NCBI RefSeq assembly: GCF_000005505.3 | Contig: NC_016134.3 | Span: forward strand, 45,970,650-46,034,649 | From: Brachypodium distachyon | Taxonomy: Eukaryota > Streptophyta > Magnoliopsida > Poales > Poaceae | Direction of reading: 5' to 3' | Length of the DNA: 64,000 bases | Position numbers and translations under genes: made by a program | In this document: in pieces, positions 9,656-21,368 of the stretch | Layout: every line of letters starts with the position of its first letter | Numbering within the stretch: the first letter of the stretch is position 1 | Notes under the pieces: model-generated | What the model was told of the DNA's origin: nothing | Database searches by the model: none | What the model saw: only the letters and a program-made list of their open reading frames with translations

Positions 9656-10265
9656 CTAGGTCAAGGTTATTGATTAGTGCCTCTAGTTCATTCGAATAAT
9701 TTACCCGGCCTCCTTTATTACTGAGCGGTCATTTAGTGGAGGCCTTAATTAGCTGGTGATCCGCCGGGCGCCGATCGAGAGAGCAGCATGATCGCTTCTA
9801 TTGGTCTGTTGAGAACGTTTAGGTTGGATTTGTTGTTTGATTGTTGATTGCAACATGTTGTAGCTAGGTTCGGTTGATTCTTCTGTTGAAGACATTGATT
9901 TAGGTTGGGTTTATGTTGGCTGGTTCTTTGATAAGTTTCATGCATATGCTGATTTGTTTGTCCTACATGCAAATTAAGTTGCAATTCTGTCTGAAAATTG
10001 TCCCAAATATTCATGTTTCAAGTCATATATTGTATTCACTGATCCGTCCCGAAGATGAAGGGTACGTGGTGCACAAGTCAGCGGTCCCTGACCAACACAT
10101 ATTTACAGCACCAAAATAAGTACACTACGAGAATAAATATCACGACGAATTTAATAAAACTAATCTATGGCTGTAGATATTGATAGTTATTATATTGTCC
10201 TAAAAACGTATCCGTGTCCGTGAACAACGATCTTTTTAGCGGCAAATAACAGCCGGCAGGAGCGC
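9656..10265. other. PUB 3' flank and spacer
   Basis: Contains the likely PUB 3' UTR. Parts of it (gccgatcgagagagcagcatg near 9770 and a ttgtagct...ggttgatt tract near 9858-9880) recur after the truncated copy at 11410-11490, showing that the 3' flank was duplicated too. No other gene is seen. Confidence 0.6.
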
Positions 10266-10880
10266 GGAGCCACGGGCAATTGTGTCTTTTCCGATACGAA
10301 TACTCATATAGTCCTAGTACAATGCTATCACTACTCATGACAGGTCACTACCAGTGGGTTATATTAATTCAATACATGTTTGGAACACATCAATTTTGCA
10401 TGCATGGGGAAAATATATTAGGGGTGTTCAGTTTGTAGCAATTTACATGGACATTAGCCTATTTTTTATATGGGAATGTGTAGAAGGGCCTTCCATAAAT
10501 GGCCGTGACATAGGACTCCATTGCTCAAGTATTCTTTGACAGGCGGCCCTTTGACCAGACATTTTGGTTGATCCTGCAACGATGCTTGCTGTACTAGGAA
10601 ATGGAAACGGATGTTTTTATATTTGGTTTCAAAAATAAGACTGATGTGTTATGTGTTTTTTTATTGGCGACCACTAGAGAGATGGGAGTATGGGACTACC
10701 GAACCCTAGCATCCCATCCGGTGTAGCTTTTTTGCCATTGGATGGAGTCTCCTGGATTGGTACTTGGTGGATGCAACCCGTATAACTTGCATTCCATTCC
10801 GTTGGCAGCTTCCAAAAATTATCCTCGGATGGTCCACACCAATGTTTCGAAAGGTGCTGTTGATTGATGGACTGCAGTGG
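10266..10880 (-). repeat. Right arm of inverted duplication (inverted PUB promoter)
   Basis: Reverse complement of this segment follows the PUB promoter (7540-8290) for its whole length, with an estimated 80-85% identity by eye and without the MITE at 7823-8009. The gene-proximal end (TATA side) is at about 10266, so this promoter copy points left, toward the 3' end of PUB. The TTGACC W-box core at about 10552-10557 is retained. A weak TATA-like ACTATATGA is present on the minus strand near 10297-10305. No U-box coding sequence follows it on the minus strand. Confidence 0.85.
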
Positions 10881-11043
10881 TGTGTGTATTTGTAGTAGTG
10901 TGTGTTCCTTTCAAAGAGTGGCGGCTATCAGGTTGGCGGCGATAAACGCCACTGGAAGGTAAGACGGGAGAGGGGGTACTATTTGTAGCACTGTGTGTTC
11001 CATTCGGATAATGATGTAGGGTGTATTTTTTTTAATTTTTTTT

Positions 11044-11409
11044 GCGACGACGACGGATCTGGTGATGGAGGTGCTGTCGATGGTGTGCGGCAGGAGCGCG
11101 GAAGCGCAGGCGGCGGTGGCGAGGTACGTTCGGGGGCGCTCTCCGGCGGTGGCGGTGCACATACGGGCGAGCGTTGTGCGGAACAGCGGGAGCCGGGCGG
11201 CGCCGGAGACGGTGCGGGTGATGACCCGCATGGGAGCCGTGGGGAAACTCTGTTGCGTGGGAAGAAAATTGGGTGGGCGCCGGGCGCTCCAGAGTCCGGA
11301 GTGCCACCCGTGGGTCAAGGAAATGGCCAGGCGCGCGCTGAGGTTGCACGCCGGGGAATGGGCCAGGTCGCCGTGTGTCAGCTCTTACATGCTCTATAGG
11401 TACCTCTAG
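11044..11409 (+). pseudogene. Truncated second PUB copy (C-terminal part)
   Basis: About 121 codons match the last ~117 residues of the PUB at 8360, beginning near DLxMEVLSMVCGRSAEA and ending LYRYL, with the stop at the same place. The frame is open. Compared with the intact gene it has a 27-bp in-frame insertion after KLCCV (adding nine residues, GRKLGGRRA), plus small losses in the middle. The U-box and first ARM segments are missing: the 5' break is at the T-rich tract 11027-11043. Homology continues into the 3' flank to about 11490. Without a U-box it could not act as an E3; a short ARM peptide could only arise if a new promoter reads it. Confidence 0.85.
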
Positions 11410-11489
11410 TTCAAATTTAGCCGGCCGATCGATCGAGCAGCATGCATGTTTTTAATTGTAGCTTGGTTGATTATTATCTGTGGAAGTAA

Positions 11490-11986
11490 GTAACAATAAG
11501 ATTTGACAAACCAACTCAACACGTACGTTAACATATGTTAAACGGAAGTATCTCACTAACCAACTGAACACGTTCACAGAGATGCAAAAGCTGAATGGAG
11601 CACAGTTGAACTCAAGTATTTGCAAGAAAGAAATGCATCTGAAAACACGTTCAAAGATGTTAATTAAACTTGTTGGCTAAAGCATCAAGGTTTCATTTAA
11701 CTGCAACACAAAGAACACTAACCAACTCTAACCAGGTACAGCAGCACACAGAACGCTAACAAGGAGACTAGAAGAGGCTTTTCAACTATCTGACTAGAAT
11801 ACGACTACTACCACTTAGCCTCTCCTACATAACTAGAAGACTTATCTGAACAGGCTTCTTTCAAGCTCACACGCACAGACGTTGGAAGGTCTGCCAAGGC
11901 TCAGGTACAAGGCTGATGGTATGCAGCCACTTCAGGTACAAGGCCATGACGACGCGTCGGGATGAGCTCAGCGGTTGAGCTCCTCA
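11490..11986. other. Intergenic, likely 3' UTR of the AIPP2-like gene
   Basis: Nothing coding is seen. The part next to 11987 should hold the 3' UTR and polyadenylation signals of the minus-strand gene. Confidence 0.4.
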
Positions 11987-14241
11987 CTATGCTCTTGTAC
12001 TTCCCTGGCCAAGACCTGAACCTATCATCTCCCCTCGCATTGCAAATACCACAGCACCTTCGCTTTGCATCTCTTTGATGAGTTTCTCGAGTCGTGGCGT
12101 CTGTCCAGCGATAAAACCAAAAAATGGTCCCGTTGAAACACCTTGAGAAACACCAAACCATGAGGGGATCTGCCCATGGTTTGCATGCATTATGGCGCGA
12201 ATGGTAGGAGTTTGTGTAGGGCAGGCTGTGCCTTCACTTGGTCTTGATTCCTTGGGTCGAGCAAATGAGGAAGTTTGTTCCTGCTTCGTAACTTGCCTCT
12301 CAACTTCTTCGGATTCCACACCCATGTTTAACCCTGTCACCCTATGATCTTTTCTCGGTGAGGCATGCTTCTCTTCCGCCCGTGCACAACAATCTATGAC
12401 ATGTCCCTCTTCATCCAATGTGGGTGTGGCAACCTTATCTTCTCTGCGCTTGAATACCGCCCACGGGTAGGGTTTCCCTTTGAAGGCTACAACGAAGAAG
12501 ACAACATCGTAAGTCACTCTCCATCAATACGTGTATGCTAGGCTACAATTGAACGACAATGTAACTAGATTGAGGTAACAGAAATCTGGCACATCATCAT
12601 TTTTTGTTATAAAAAAAGTTCCAAACAAGAGAAAATGCATACTTTGGTGTCTTTCGGGCAATAGAATAGAAGGAAATATCAGCATCTCGGCTTCCTCAAC
12701 AACAGCTCGTAACACCATATCATTCTCTGTAACTTCCTTAACTAGTTGGTCCAAGCCTACATTGTGCCTGAGGATAGAAACCAGCATGATTAGATTCCAA
12801 ATTGAGCAAAGTATAAAAGTTATCAATGCAAATTCATGTCAAACCGTAAGCAAAATACCTCATTTCATGGGGCAAGAAATACAAGGCGATGCTTTCATCA
12901 ATGGGCCTTGACGCCTCGAAGCTCTTAGGCCAAGCCTCCAACCTAGGAAGCTTCGTCACTTCAACCACTGGCCGCAACAATTTTGAAATTTTCCACACTT
13001 TTTCACAGTGTTTGGCAGACAAATGTGCTGCCAATGACCCATATCCCTTGCTGCCTAGCTTAAAGTCTCCACTGTTGAATTAATAAGCAATAATAAGGTT
13101 AGCATATAGAGAGCGCCAACAAAACTACAAAAATGGGAAATAAAGCATATTTTTACCTCCAAATTGGTTCATCAATTGGTAGATCACTATGTTCTTGAAC
13201 CTTGGAAGATTCAAGAACTAATGGATTTGATACCTCGGTACAACGATCCTTCATGACAACAGTTGAAGTAGTCAAAGAATCAGTTGCAACTTCAGCACCC
13301 AAAATATTTTGATCACCATCATCATTATCCTCATATATGTACTTTCCCCTCTTCACCAATTTACAATTATTATGAACTTCTTTGCTATCGGAACCATCAT
13401 GTGGTTTTGTCCTCTTCATCGAGGTCCCAAGCTTCTCTTCCAACAATGGTTTGGTCCTCTTTCCATTAGATTTGTCATCATTAAATTGCAGCCCATGTGT
13501 AACTTTAGGGCAATAATTATCACCCGGGTTGCGGTGATGATTTTCTTTCTGAACATGGCCGATTGGCATTTGTTTGGCATTGCTTGAGTTGCGAACCACT
13601 GAAAAGGGGTGTGCTTTTTTTGGAATCTGATATGTGAAATTTGAGTCATCTTTTGACCCTCTAGAGGAAAGCATTATTTCAAACTTACATGAGGAAGATT
13701 CATCATCCCTAAGTCGGGATAGTCTAGACTTCTCATCAACCTTCGGTCGAGAGACCCTATCATTATGTGGCCTTGCCAAAGATGGCCTATGAACCTTGGT
13801 CTTCCTAGGCACGGGGTCTCTACCAATATTGTCCATGCTGAAGGAAGAGGGTCTATTCTTGTGTAAAGAAACTGGAGCATTTTTCACGGTTTTCTTCAAT
13901 GGAAGGGCTTTGGCATTGTCTTGCGTAGACGAAGATGATCTAGAATGCTCGACAGTACTTTCTCCATGAACCATACCACTATGGAGCCTTGAGTTAGAGG
14001 ATCTAGACTTCTCGATATTCTTCTGCGGAGAAATCGTACCTTTCTTCAGCTTAAAACTTGAGGCCAAACCACTTTGAAGCCTTGAGGAAAAGAGTTTAGA
14101 CAATGGAGTTAGAACATCTTGACCTCCTCTAAAAAATTGTTCAGTCCTCTTCTTTTCACGTAAACTCTTTATCCACATGCCACAATGTTTCTTCTTTGTG
14201 GACGGCTTGCGCAAGGTTGGACCAAAGCGATGGCATCCCAT
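11987..14241 (-). CDS. AIPP2-like: AIPP2-like protein with SPOC-like domain, no PHD finger
   Basis: Four exons join in frame: 13157-14241, 12859-13071, 12643-12767 and 11987-12486, all with GT/AG borders, giving 640 residues. The first exon (361 codons) is Ser/Lys-rich and low complexity. Across exons 1-4 runs a domain of the AIPP2 family: PIW at residue ~360, then LAAHLSAKHCEKVWKISKLL, LEAWPKSFEASRP, ESIALYFLP, a VTENDMVLRAVVEEAEMLIFPS segment split by an intron, and GKPYPWAVFKRRED. In Arabidopsis, AIPP2 and its PHD relatives act with a BAH protein in gene silencing and in RNA processing at heterochromatic introns. Relatives usually carry an N-terminal PHD finger; none is visible here or upstream on this strand, and an in-frame stop lies 18 bp before the ATG. 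Either this is a truncated paralogue or an exon upstream was missed. Confidence 0.8.
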
Positions 14242-15360
14242 TTTTTTGGGATATGATTCAATTTATTGAGACAGGTAAAAAATTTGAGTGCCAACAAACA
14301 CTATCGCATCCAAGCAATATCTACATAAAGAATATAGAAATATTATTAATTAATTACTTAATAAGTGAATAATAGATGCCTTTCATTTCACTTTATTAAA
14401 AACCCAGAACCATAGTGTTGGCAAGCCTAACATCATGATGACTAGCTTTAAGTGTGACACGCAACTAAAGTGTACTGACGGAGAATGACAAGACAAAGAT
14501 GTAACCATTGATGGTTAGAAAACTTTGACACGACTAAGGTTCGGTGTGACATGCAACTAAATAAGGCCTTGAAAATACGACATAGTAAAATGTGGGAAGC
14601 GTCACTAGTGACTTGCTACACTTAGTTCAAAATTTGTAAATGTTGGACAAGTTTACAAAAAAAATGATTATTTATGGTGAAATGTGATATGCAAACAAAT
14701 GCACCCCTTCATGAACAAGAAAATGCAAAGAAACATAAAATGAGTAAGTTGTACTCTAAATGATACCACGAAAGTGTTTTGTTTCTATAATGGCACCAAC
14801 CTCAAACCTCATTGACCGACTTAACATAACAAAAATAACAAATGATGCTCCTTACATGGTTCGAAATATGCAATTCGTTAAGAGGCATGTCAAAAAAAAT
14901 TAAATTGTGATAACCGTTTACTCTCTCCATCCCATATTAAATGTCACAAAACACTTGCTCACAACAAAAACTCCCAACTCAGGTCCTCTAACCCTAAGTA
15001 AATAATGTGCACCATGGCACTAGCCTTTTCTCACAGATGGCACCGCAATCCAAAGTAAAAAAAAAATGCACCTAAGCAATACCCTATAGATTGAACAGAT
15101 GGCACCTATTGCTCGTGGAGGACGAATAAAAACAGAATAGTTTTATTGTTTCTGATAGTGATGGTAAGCGCAGGGACTCTGGCGACGGAGCAAGAACAAC
15201 GTGTCAGCCTCAAACAATCAGAGCACTCAGCAGGCCATCCGTGAATCTAGAACCGGAAAGCCATCCGTGTGTCCATCCAATCTCCAACACTCGAAAATAC
15301 CGACGACGGATCTGCGCCAGCTTCAAACTAAGACTAAATCGACTAACTAACTAATCCAGA
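14242..15360. other. Intergenic with a Stowaway-like end
   Basis: AT-rich. At 14924-14950 a TA followed by CTCTCTCCATCCCATATTAAATGTC looks like a Stowaway left terminus; its inverted partner is at about 15870-15892 (gacacttaatatgggtcggagg). The two ends enclose ~970 bp, which includes the element at 15361-15837. No gene seen. Confidence 0.5.
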
Positions 15361-15837
15361 GAGTAAAGTACATCACTAGTTTATGAACTCGGCAAAAATA
15401 AACACTTTAGTCCACGAACTCGAAAAACGCACACTTCAACACGTAAACTGGGACTACTGTGTCACTTTAGTCCAAAAACGGTTCGGTACGGCTTAAACAC
15501 CACGTCGACTTCGATTTTCTCAGGGGGGTTTTGTGCAACGGCGTGGTTCTTAGAGTCCCAGGATCCCCTTCTTAGGGCGCAGCCGCCTTGCCCCTCGTGG
15601 AGCGGCTTGGGCATGGTGATTTTGCAAAAAATATCCTGAGAAAATCGAGTAGCAGACTGTGGTCCTGGCTGAAACTAACGTGGCAGCCACACGTAGTGTG
15701 TTTAATCCTTGCCGAACCGTTTTTGAACTAAAGTAATACAGTAGTCCCAGTTTAAAAGATTAAGTGTGCGTTTTCTGAGTTCGTGAACTAAAGTGTTCAT
15801 TTTTGCCAAGTTCATGAACTGGTGATGCATTTTACTC
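15361..15837. mobile_element. MITE with ~126-bp terminal inverted repeats
   Basis: 15361-15486 (starting GAGTAAAGTACATCAC) and 15712-15837 (ending GTGATGCATTTTACTC) are imperfect inverted repeats; shared blocks include aaacactttagt, acgcacactt, aaactgggactactgt and aaaaacggttcgg. A further inner inverted pair (gattttctcagg near 15513 and cctgagaaaatcgagt near 15636) extends the foldback. The centre has no coding frame. Long TIRs of this kind suit a Mutator-like non-autonomous element, but I could not find a convincing 9-bp target duplication. Confidence 0.65.
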
Positions 15838-15919
15838 TAAGTATAAACCAAATGGTGACAAAGTTACGACACTTAATATGGGTCGGAGGAAGTTTCATCC
15901 TAAGTATAAACCAAATGGT
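15837..15919. repeat. 20-bp direct repeat pair
   Basis: CTAAGTATAAACCAAATGGT occurs at 15837-15856 and exactly again at 15900-15919, 63 bp apart. The first copy starts at the end of the long-TIR element; the Stowaway-like right end lies between the copies. Confidence 0.7.
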
Positions 15920-16809
15920 CATCAAACATCAGTACCAACCCAATAAAGCACCGCGTGGCACATCGTGGTTAGCAATCTCAATTGATATGATATATAATCA
16001 TCTTGCATATTCTGTACACAACGACAAGTTGTGCTGGCAGCTCATTTATTTTTTGCATTTTGGTCATAATATACAATATCAACATCAAGTGATGGCGTCA
16101 CAGTTCTTGAACCAGGGGATGAAAAGATCTAATTGAAACGAAGTGATCGAATTTGTTATATGTTGCTAATTCCTAATAGATCTCATTACCATTTGAAAAA
16201 TTAGCACACAGGAAACTACTCACAAAAAATTCCAGGGTTTTCCCCCCATGTTCCTTTACATGCGAGTAAAAATACAACATATTAACTCGTCTAATTTTCT
16301 ACGGCACGGTACTTCCATCCCATACAGTTGGACGACATATTTACATCCGGTACATCAATTAGAAAACTCGTACAGGAAAAAGGGGACCTACAGCCTAGGT
16401 TTCAATACACCATGCACATACAACAATCAGATGAACAAATATGAACTCCACGGGTATTCACAAATCAGCGGTCTGCATTCTTCAGAAATCTCTTCCACCA
16501 CCGAATGTCGATGGAGGATGATTGACCGCGCTGTATGCTGGAAATTCCTGTCACGGTGTATGAACACGATAAACTTACCAACATACAAGTGGCCCAGGGG
16601 CACGTATTAAAACATGGATAAATAAAAGCAGTAGGACTTCTCTGATTTGGAGGGAATTATATAGGGGCAGAAAACTGGTAACAAGAGAAAAACAACAATT
16701 GTGGTCAAAAAAGAAAGAAAAACAACAATTGCTACAGCCATAGTTATTGCAGTCTCCATGATTTCTCCCTTAATTTTCTGTTATTCTAAAACTTGATTAT
16801 TGAAAACCT
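15920..16809. other. Intergenic, no gene seen
   Basis: Short frames on the plus strand (to 16136 and 16248-16610) have no recognisable similarity and no codon-use signal I can support. Confidence 0.4.
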
Positions 16810-16814
16810 CTCAG

Positions 16815-17078
16815 GCCTTGTTTGGCACTAGTGTTTTCTAGGTGTTTTCTAGGGTATTATCCATTCCAAATTGAAAAACACTAGAAACCCAAATGGTTGT
16901 TTGATAGAAAGGGGTTGGAGGGGATAATCCCTAGTTTCCCCCCACAAAACACTCCATTTTTGTACTAAGTTAAAACACTTCTCATACTAGTGTTTTTTTA
17001 AGTGTTTGGGGTGTTCACCCAAAACCCTCAAATACCAAAACACTAGTGTCTAAAAAATACACTAACACCAAACAAGCC
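16815..17078. mobile_element. MITE with GCCTTGTTTGG ends
   Basis: The left end GCCTTGTTTGGCACTAGTGT and the right end (reverse complement GGCTTGTTTGGTGTTAGTGT) are inverted repeats around 264 bp that is rich in further aaaacactag/ctagtgtttt palindromes. CTCAG flanks it on both sides (16810-16814 and 17079-17083), a possible target duplication. Similar foldback elements with this terminus are common near grass genes; a hAT or CACTA-type origin is possible. Confidence 0.7.
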
Positions 17079-17443
17079 CTCAGTTTTGCATTCTTTTAGT
17101 GTCTACTACTTCTCTTCTTCCCTTTCATCTTTCTTTTCTTCATCTGCATCATGATACTCGAATATAATATGGCTGGAGCAAGTCAGCACCAATAACAAAG
17201 CACTAGAGTACGCATGTATGTTATCTACTTGTGAGTTGTGACCCAATGCAGTAGCTAGCAGCCCGGTAAATACCATTTAATTTTTTTCCATGAATAACGT
17301 GGCAACATCAATAAATGAAGCACTGAATAGTATCTGATTCTGTTGTTATACATTAGGGTAGAACAAGCTGTGCAGTCTGTGATATCGAAGGTCAGTCCTC
17401 CAGTTCAGGATGCAAGGAGCCAAGGAAAGAGTAGCATACTCTT

Positions 17444-20408
17444 TCAGTAAGGCGCGGTTGTCTGGTAACAAAATGTTGGTAACTTACAGCAAGACCAATA
17501 AGCCATGTTAGTATATCCCAAAAAAAAAATTGCTGCAAGGTATGACCATAATCGCAGGCTTCACCAAATTATTTTGTATTGCATAGACTGCACAATGGGT
17601 CCTTGAAACTTGCAAACTTTGTGTATGTAGGCCCATGAACTCAAAACTAGTTTTAAAGCCCACAGATCTTGACAAAGGAGTAAATCGCACACGGAGCCTT
17701 AAGCTTGCACGCTTGGTTCAAGTAAGTCCTTAAACTAAAAAAGTTAGTAGGTCTTGGAAACTACCAAACCATAACTACCTTTTGACACAATAGAGTAGAA
17801 AGTTCAACAACATACCTGTGGTTGTGGTGCTGGTGCACACTGAGACACAGAATGCATAGTTGCATGACCCTGAATCTGACTTGTTGAAACACTACTAGTT
17901 GCAGGATATTCCTAGAAAGGATATAAGGTGTGCAAACTTATCATCACATGCCAAAATAGCTACAGGATAATAATTAAGAATACAGCGGAAGAGTTAATGC
18001 TAGGACTTCTACCTGGTAGAAGAAAGGTCTACCGATAGATGAGTTTGTTGCAATATCTTCTGTTGCAAAATATTCATTTTGATTTGGCTGGTCAATAAAA
18101 ACCGAGTGGTCTGGTTGAGGCAAGACTGCTTGTTTAACATTTCCTACAAAACAGTGTAGTGATTTATCAAAAGCAATACTACCTAAGCACTGAACAAGCA
18201 AATATACTGTAAAGTAGAGGAGGAATTACTTGAACTTTTATCCTGCTTAGTTAGTTTTTTCTTCCTCTTGTCAGCCTTACTTCCATCTTTGTCCTTTCCT
18301 GAGGGGTGCATATGCATCCTTTTGAGTTCACATACACTTTCTAATGACCTTTCTCCATTTTCAAGCACATCAACAATAAGTTTTCTTGTATCCTGATGAC
18401 CTTTGCTCTTCATTAACAGATCATAAACAAACAGCATAGCTCTGTTACGATATGCAAGCTGAGCTGCCGCGCAATCTTGTTCTGGAAACTCGTCAGTTGG
18501 AAATAAATAAGTTCCTTTTCTAACATATTTTGTCCACCGTTTTAAAACATATCTTTCAGGAATTTTATCAAGATTCTTGATACTGAGTGCATTTACTGCA
18601 TGTCGACATTGTATGCCCATCGTCTCAAATTTTTTGCAACTACAGTTCAATTCCATGGTAGAGGTGTCAAGGGAAACTATCCAAACTTTCGGGCCACTTT
18701 GCGAAATGAACTCAAACCTATACAATGTTTCGCTGCATCGCATTTCCTGATAAGAATAAGAAGTGTCGGTGTATCCATCTAGAAACTCTGTTTCAAGAGA
18801 CTTGTAGACTTTATGTGTGTAAACTTCAGCAGCGTGCTGCAAAACACTGTTGTGCTTAACTGTATACTCTGGGGGAGACTGGTTGCACTGAATATCCTCT
18901 AGAGATTCATTTGTACGCCAACTCCCAACCAGTTTATCAAACTCAAGAACAAAATTAGTGGGTGAAATTGATTCATCAGCAATGCTGCTCAGCACACTGT
19001 GTGAACTCAAACTCCTATCCAGTGATTTAATACCACCATCAAATGTATCCATGAGAAGAGCTGTGCACCATTTATGCCTCTGCTCAAATTGATCAGTGAG
19101 CCACTGGTCACCCTGCAAATTATTCTCATGAAGCATCATGGCCCATGTTTCCTCAAACTCTGCTTCTGATTCACAATCTTTCATGCACTTCATGAACATG
19201 CTATAAAATGTCCCGGAAGCATTTAGAGTATCCAAATAGGACTGCAGATTCTTTTCAATATGCCATGAACAAAAACAATGGTGAGTCTCTGGGAAAATAA
19301 CTTCAATTGCGTTAGAGATAGTGTCATTCTGATCAGTAAGGATTGTTTTAGGCGGATTACCACCCATTGAGTCCAAGAATGACTTAAATAACCACTCATA
19401 GGACGTCAGCGACTCATCTAACATAAATGCACAGCCAAACATAACATTTTGCATGTGGTGGTTAATACCAACAAATGGAGCACATACCATATTGTACTTG
19501 TTGGTACGAAATACCGTGTCAAATACCACAACATCTCCAAAACAGTCATAGTCAACACGGCTTCTACCATCCCTCCAAAAGAAATTAGTCATTTGGCCTT
19601 CTTGGTCGACTTGCACGTCCCAATAGAACATACCTTGTTCAATCGTTTTACGCCTAAAATAGCCTACAAGTGCCTGGGCGTCCTCTGATTCAAACAGTGT
19701 GTAACTTTGGATACTAAGCTGACTATGGCATTCAGTACCATCGTCATTCACATGCAAACTGTCATTCATTGCTTGCATTTCGGCATTCACCATTGCATTC
19801 AGCGCCCTGGGTTTTGGAATCGAACGGGTCCTTACTGATCTCAGTAAGTGTATATCTCCAGGCGTAACCAACTCATGATTATGTTCAGGAATTATCTGAA
19901 TGACTCGCCACTGACCTTCATTGTCAACTCTAAAACGGACCATCGCTTTGCAATTAGTTCTGGTCTCTGGCTTATTAAAGTTTGCCTCGGTAAGCTGCTC
20001 ATCATCCTTTAAACCTTCCTTTGAGCAGTAATAGTCTTTCGTGCGAATAATTTTGGTCCCTGTAAAGTAGTACTGCTTTCCCTTCCGCACACTAAAGCCC
20101 ATACGGTGCCCATAGTCACAGTACAACATGTAAGCATGTTCCTCACTGTACACAACTTTCGTCCGCAGTTCTTCAGTAAACTCCTCATGGTTTGGAGTAA
20201 CAGAATTGTTTTCCTGGTCTTCTTCATCCCTCACAAAATGTTCATCCTGTCCCTGTTCTTGGCTGTCAAAAGCTACTTGACCCTCATTTTCAGCATCACA
20301 GATCATTTGCACCTCTCCATTCTCCTGAGCTTCTTGCACGTTGTCATCCACGTTGTCGAGACAGATCACATCCGCATCGACCTCAATAGCGTTGGAAGCA
20401 CCTTCCAT
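17444..20408 (-). CDS. FRS: FAR1-related sequence (FRS) transcription factor
   Basis: The main exon is 18230-20408 (726 codons), followed by 18013-18143, 17816-17911 and a tentative last exon 17444-17461 ending in TGA, about 807 residues in all. The first three join in frame at GT/AG sites; the last is a guess. Domains: acidic N-terminus, FAR1 DNA-binding zinc region (about 88-180, with YGHRMGFSVRKG and PEHNHELVTP), MULE-type transposase domain (about 300-395, VVVFDTVFRTNKYNM, then ILTDQNDTISNAI and HCFCSWHI) and a SWIM zinc finger (CSCKKFETMGIQCRHAV at 589-605), then a Lys-rich tail. FHY3/FAR1-family proteins are Mutator transposases turned into transcription factors, first known from phytochrome A signalling. 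The start is placed at MEGASNAIEV because TTATGCAG just before it looks like the acceptor of a 5' UTR intron; the same frame also has an upstream ATG at 20483. Confidence 0.88.
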
Positions 20409-21300
20409 ATCTGCATAATCCACCACAAAAGGCAACGTATTGGTCCACAATCCCAAGCAAAATCTAATTAGAGAAAAATTCAAACAAGCGACAGATCATA
20501 ATTAAGGATGTGACAAACATAAGATACCGCCATACTAGAGTACACTTGGCTTTGATCAATTAATAGCAACTTAAACTCTTAAAGCATGCCGTCTGGAATC
20601 TGAACCCTAAAGCCAAACACGCTTTCGCGATCGTGCGAGCTAACCACTATCTCCGGTTATCCAAGCTACCCTACCCTTACCCTCACCACGTGATGTACGC
20701 AATCCCTCACACATCATAACCTCTATGCTGCCCAACCCTAAATGTGCAAGGCTCACTACATATGCATATTTCATTGTACCAGGTTAGCACAGTATTGCTC
20801 CCCTGACGTTCTCCGATACAGCGTGGGAGCTAAAATTTTGGAAAACGGATGCGACAAGAACAATTTATGGACCCAGGACTGACCTGTGGCGGCAGGGTTA
20901 AGGAGTCGTGACTCCGGCCGTCGGCGAGGGCCCGTCGCTGATGGGGGGAGTAAGGCGGCGGGGAGGGGTTATCCTCTGGACTCAGAAAGACGGCGACGTC
21001 ACGCGAGGGAGACTGGCACCGGCCGGGGAGGTCGCCTTGCCTCCGCGCGGGGAAAGGCAGCGCCCTGCGCTGGGGAGGCAGGCGGCGAGCGTGGGTGAAA
21101 GCGGGCGCCACCGCTGCCGCTCGCGGGGCGTGGGTATGGGCGGAGGGGACAGCGGTGGGCGAAGCACTCTCAGCGGCGGCGAGGAGGCGGCGGTGACGAC
21201 CGGCGCAGGAGGTTCGGCGAGGACGGCGCGTGCGTGGGTCACTGGGTCGGCAATGGAATGGCTGCGATGCAACCCAGTCGGCGCCTCGGCTAGGGAGATG
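20409..21300 (-). other. Probable 5' UTR intron and first exon of the FRS gene
   Basis: Minus-strand CCACAG|GTCAGT at about 20887-20898 is a good donor and the acceptor TTATGCAG lies at about 20411-20418, so an intron of roughly 475 bp in the leader is likely. The GC-rich block 20890-21300 would be the non-coding first exon. The long open frames in this block on both strands look like GC-rich shadows with no similarity. Confidence 0.5.
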
Positions 21301-21368
21301 GTTGGGCCGGAACATGGAGAATATGAGCTAGGCTGGGCTCTCTACAGGTGCAGAATAAGCCCAAGCAT

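Noticed and set aside
20830..21315. Minus-strand 161-aa frame upstream of FRS
   Set aside because: Arg/Pro-rich text in a GC-rich block that better fits a non-coding first exon; no domain and no start context.
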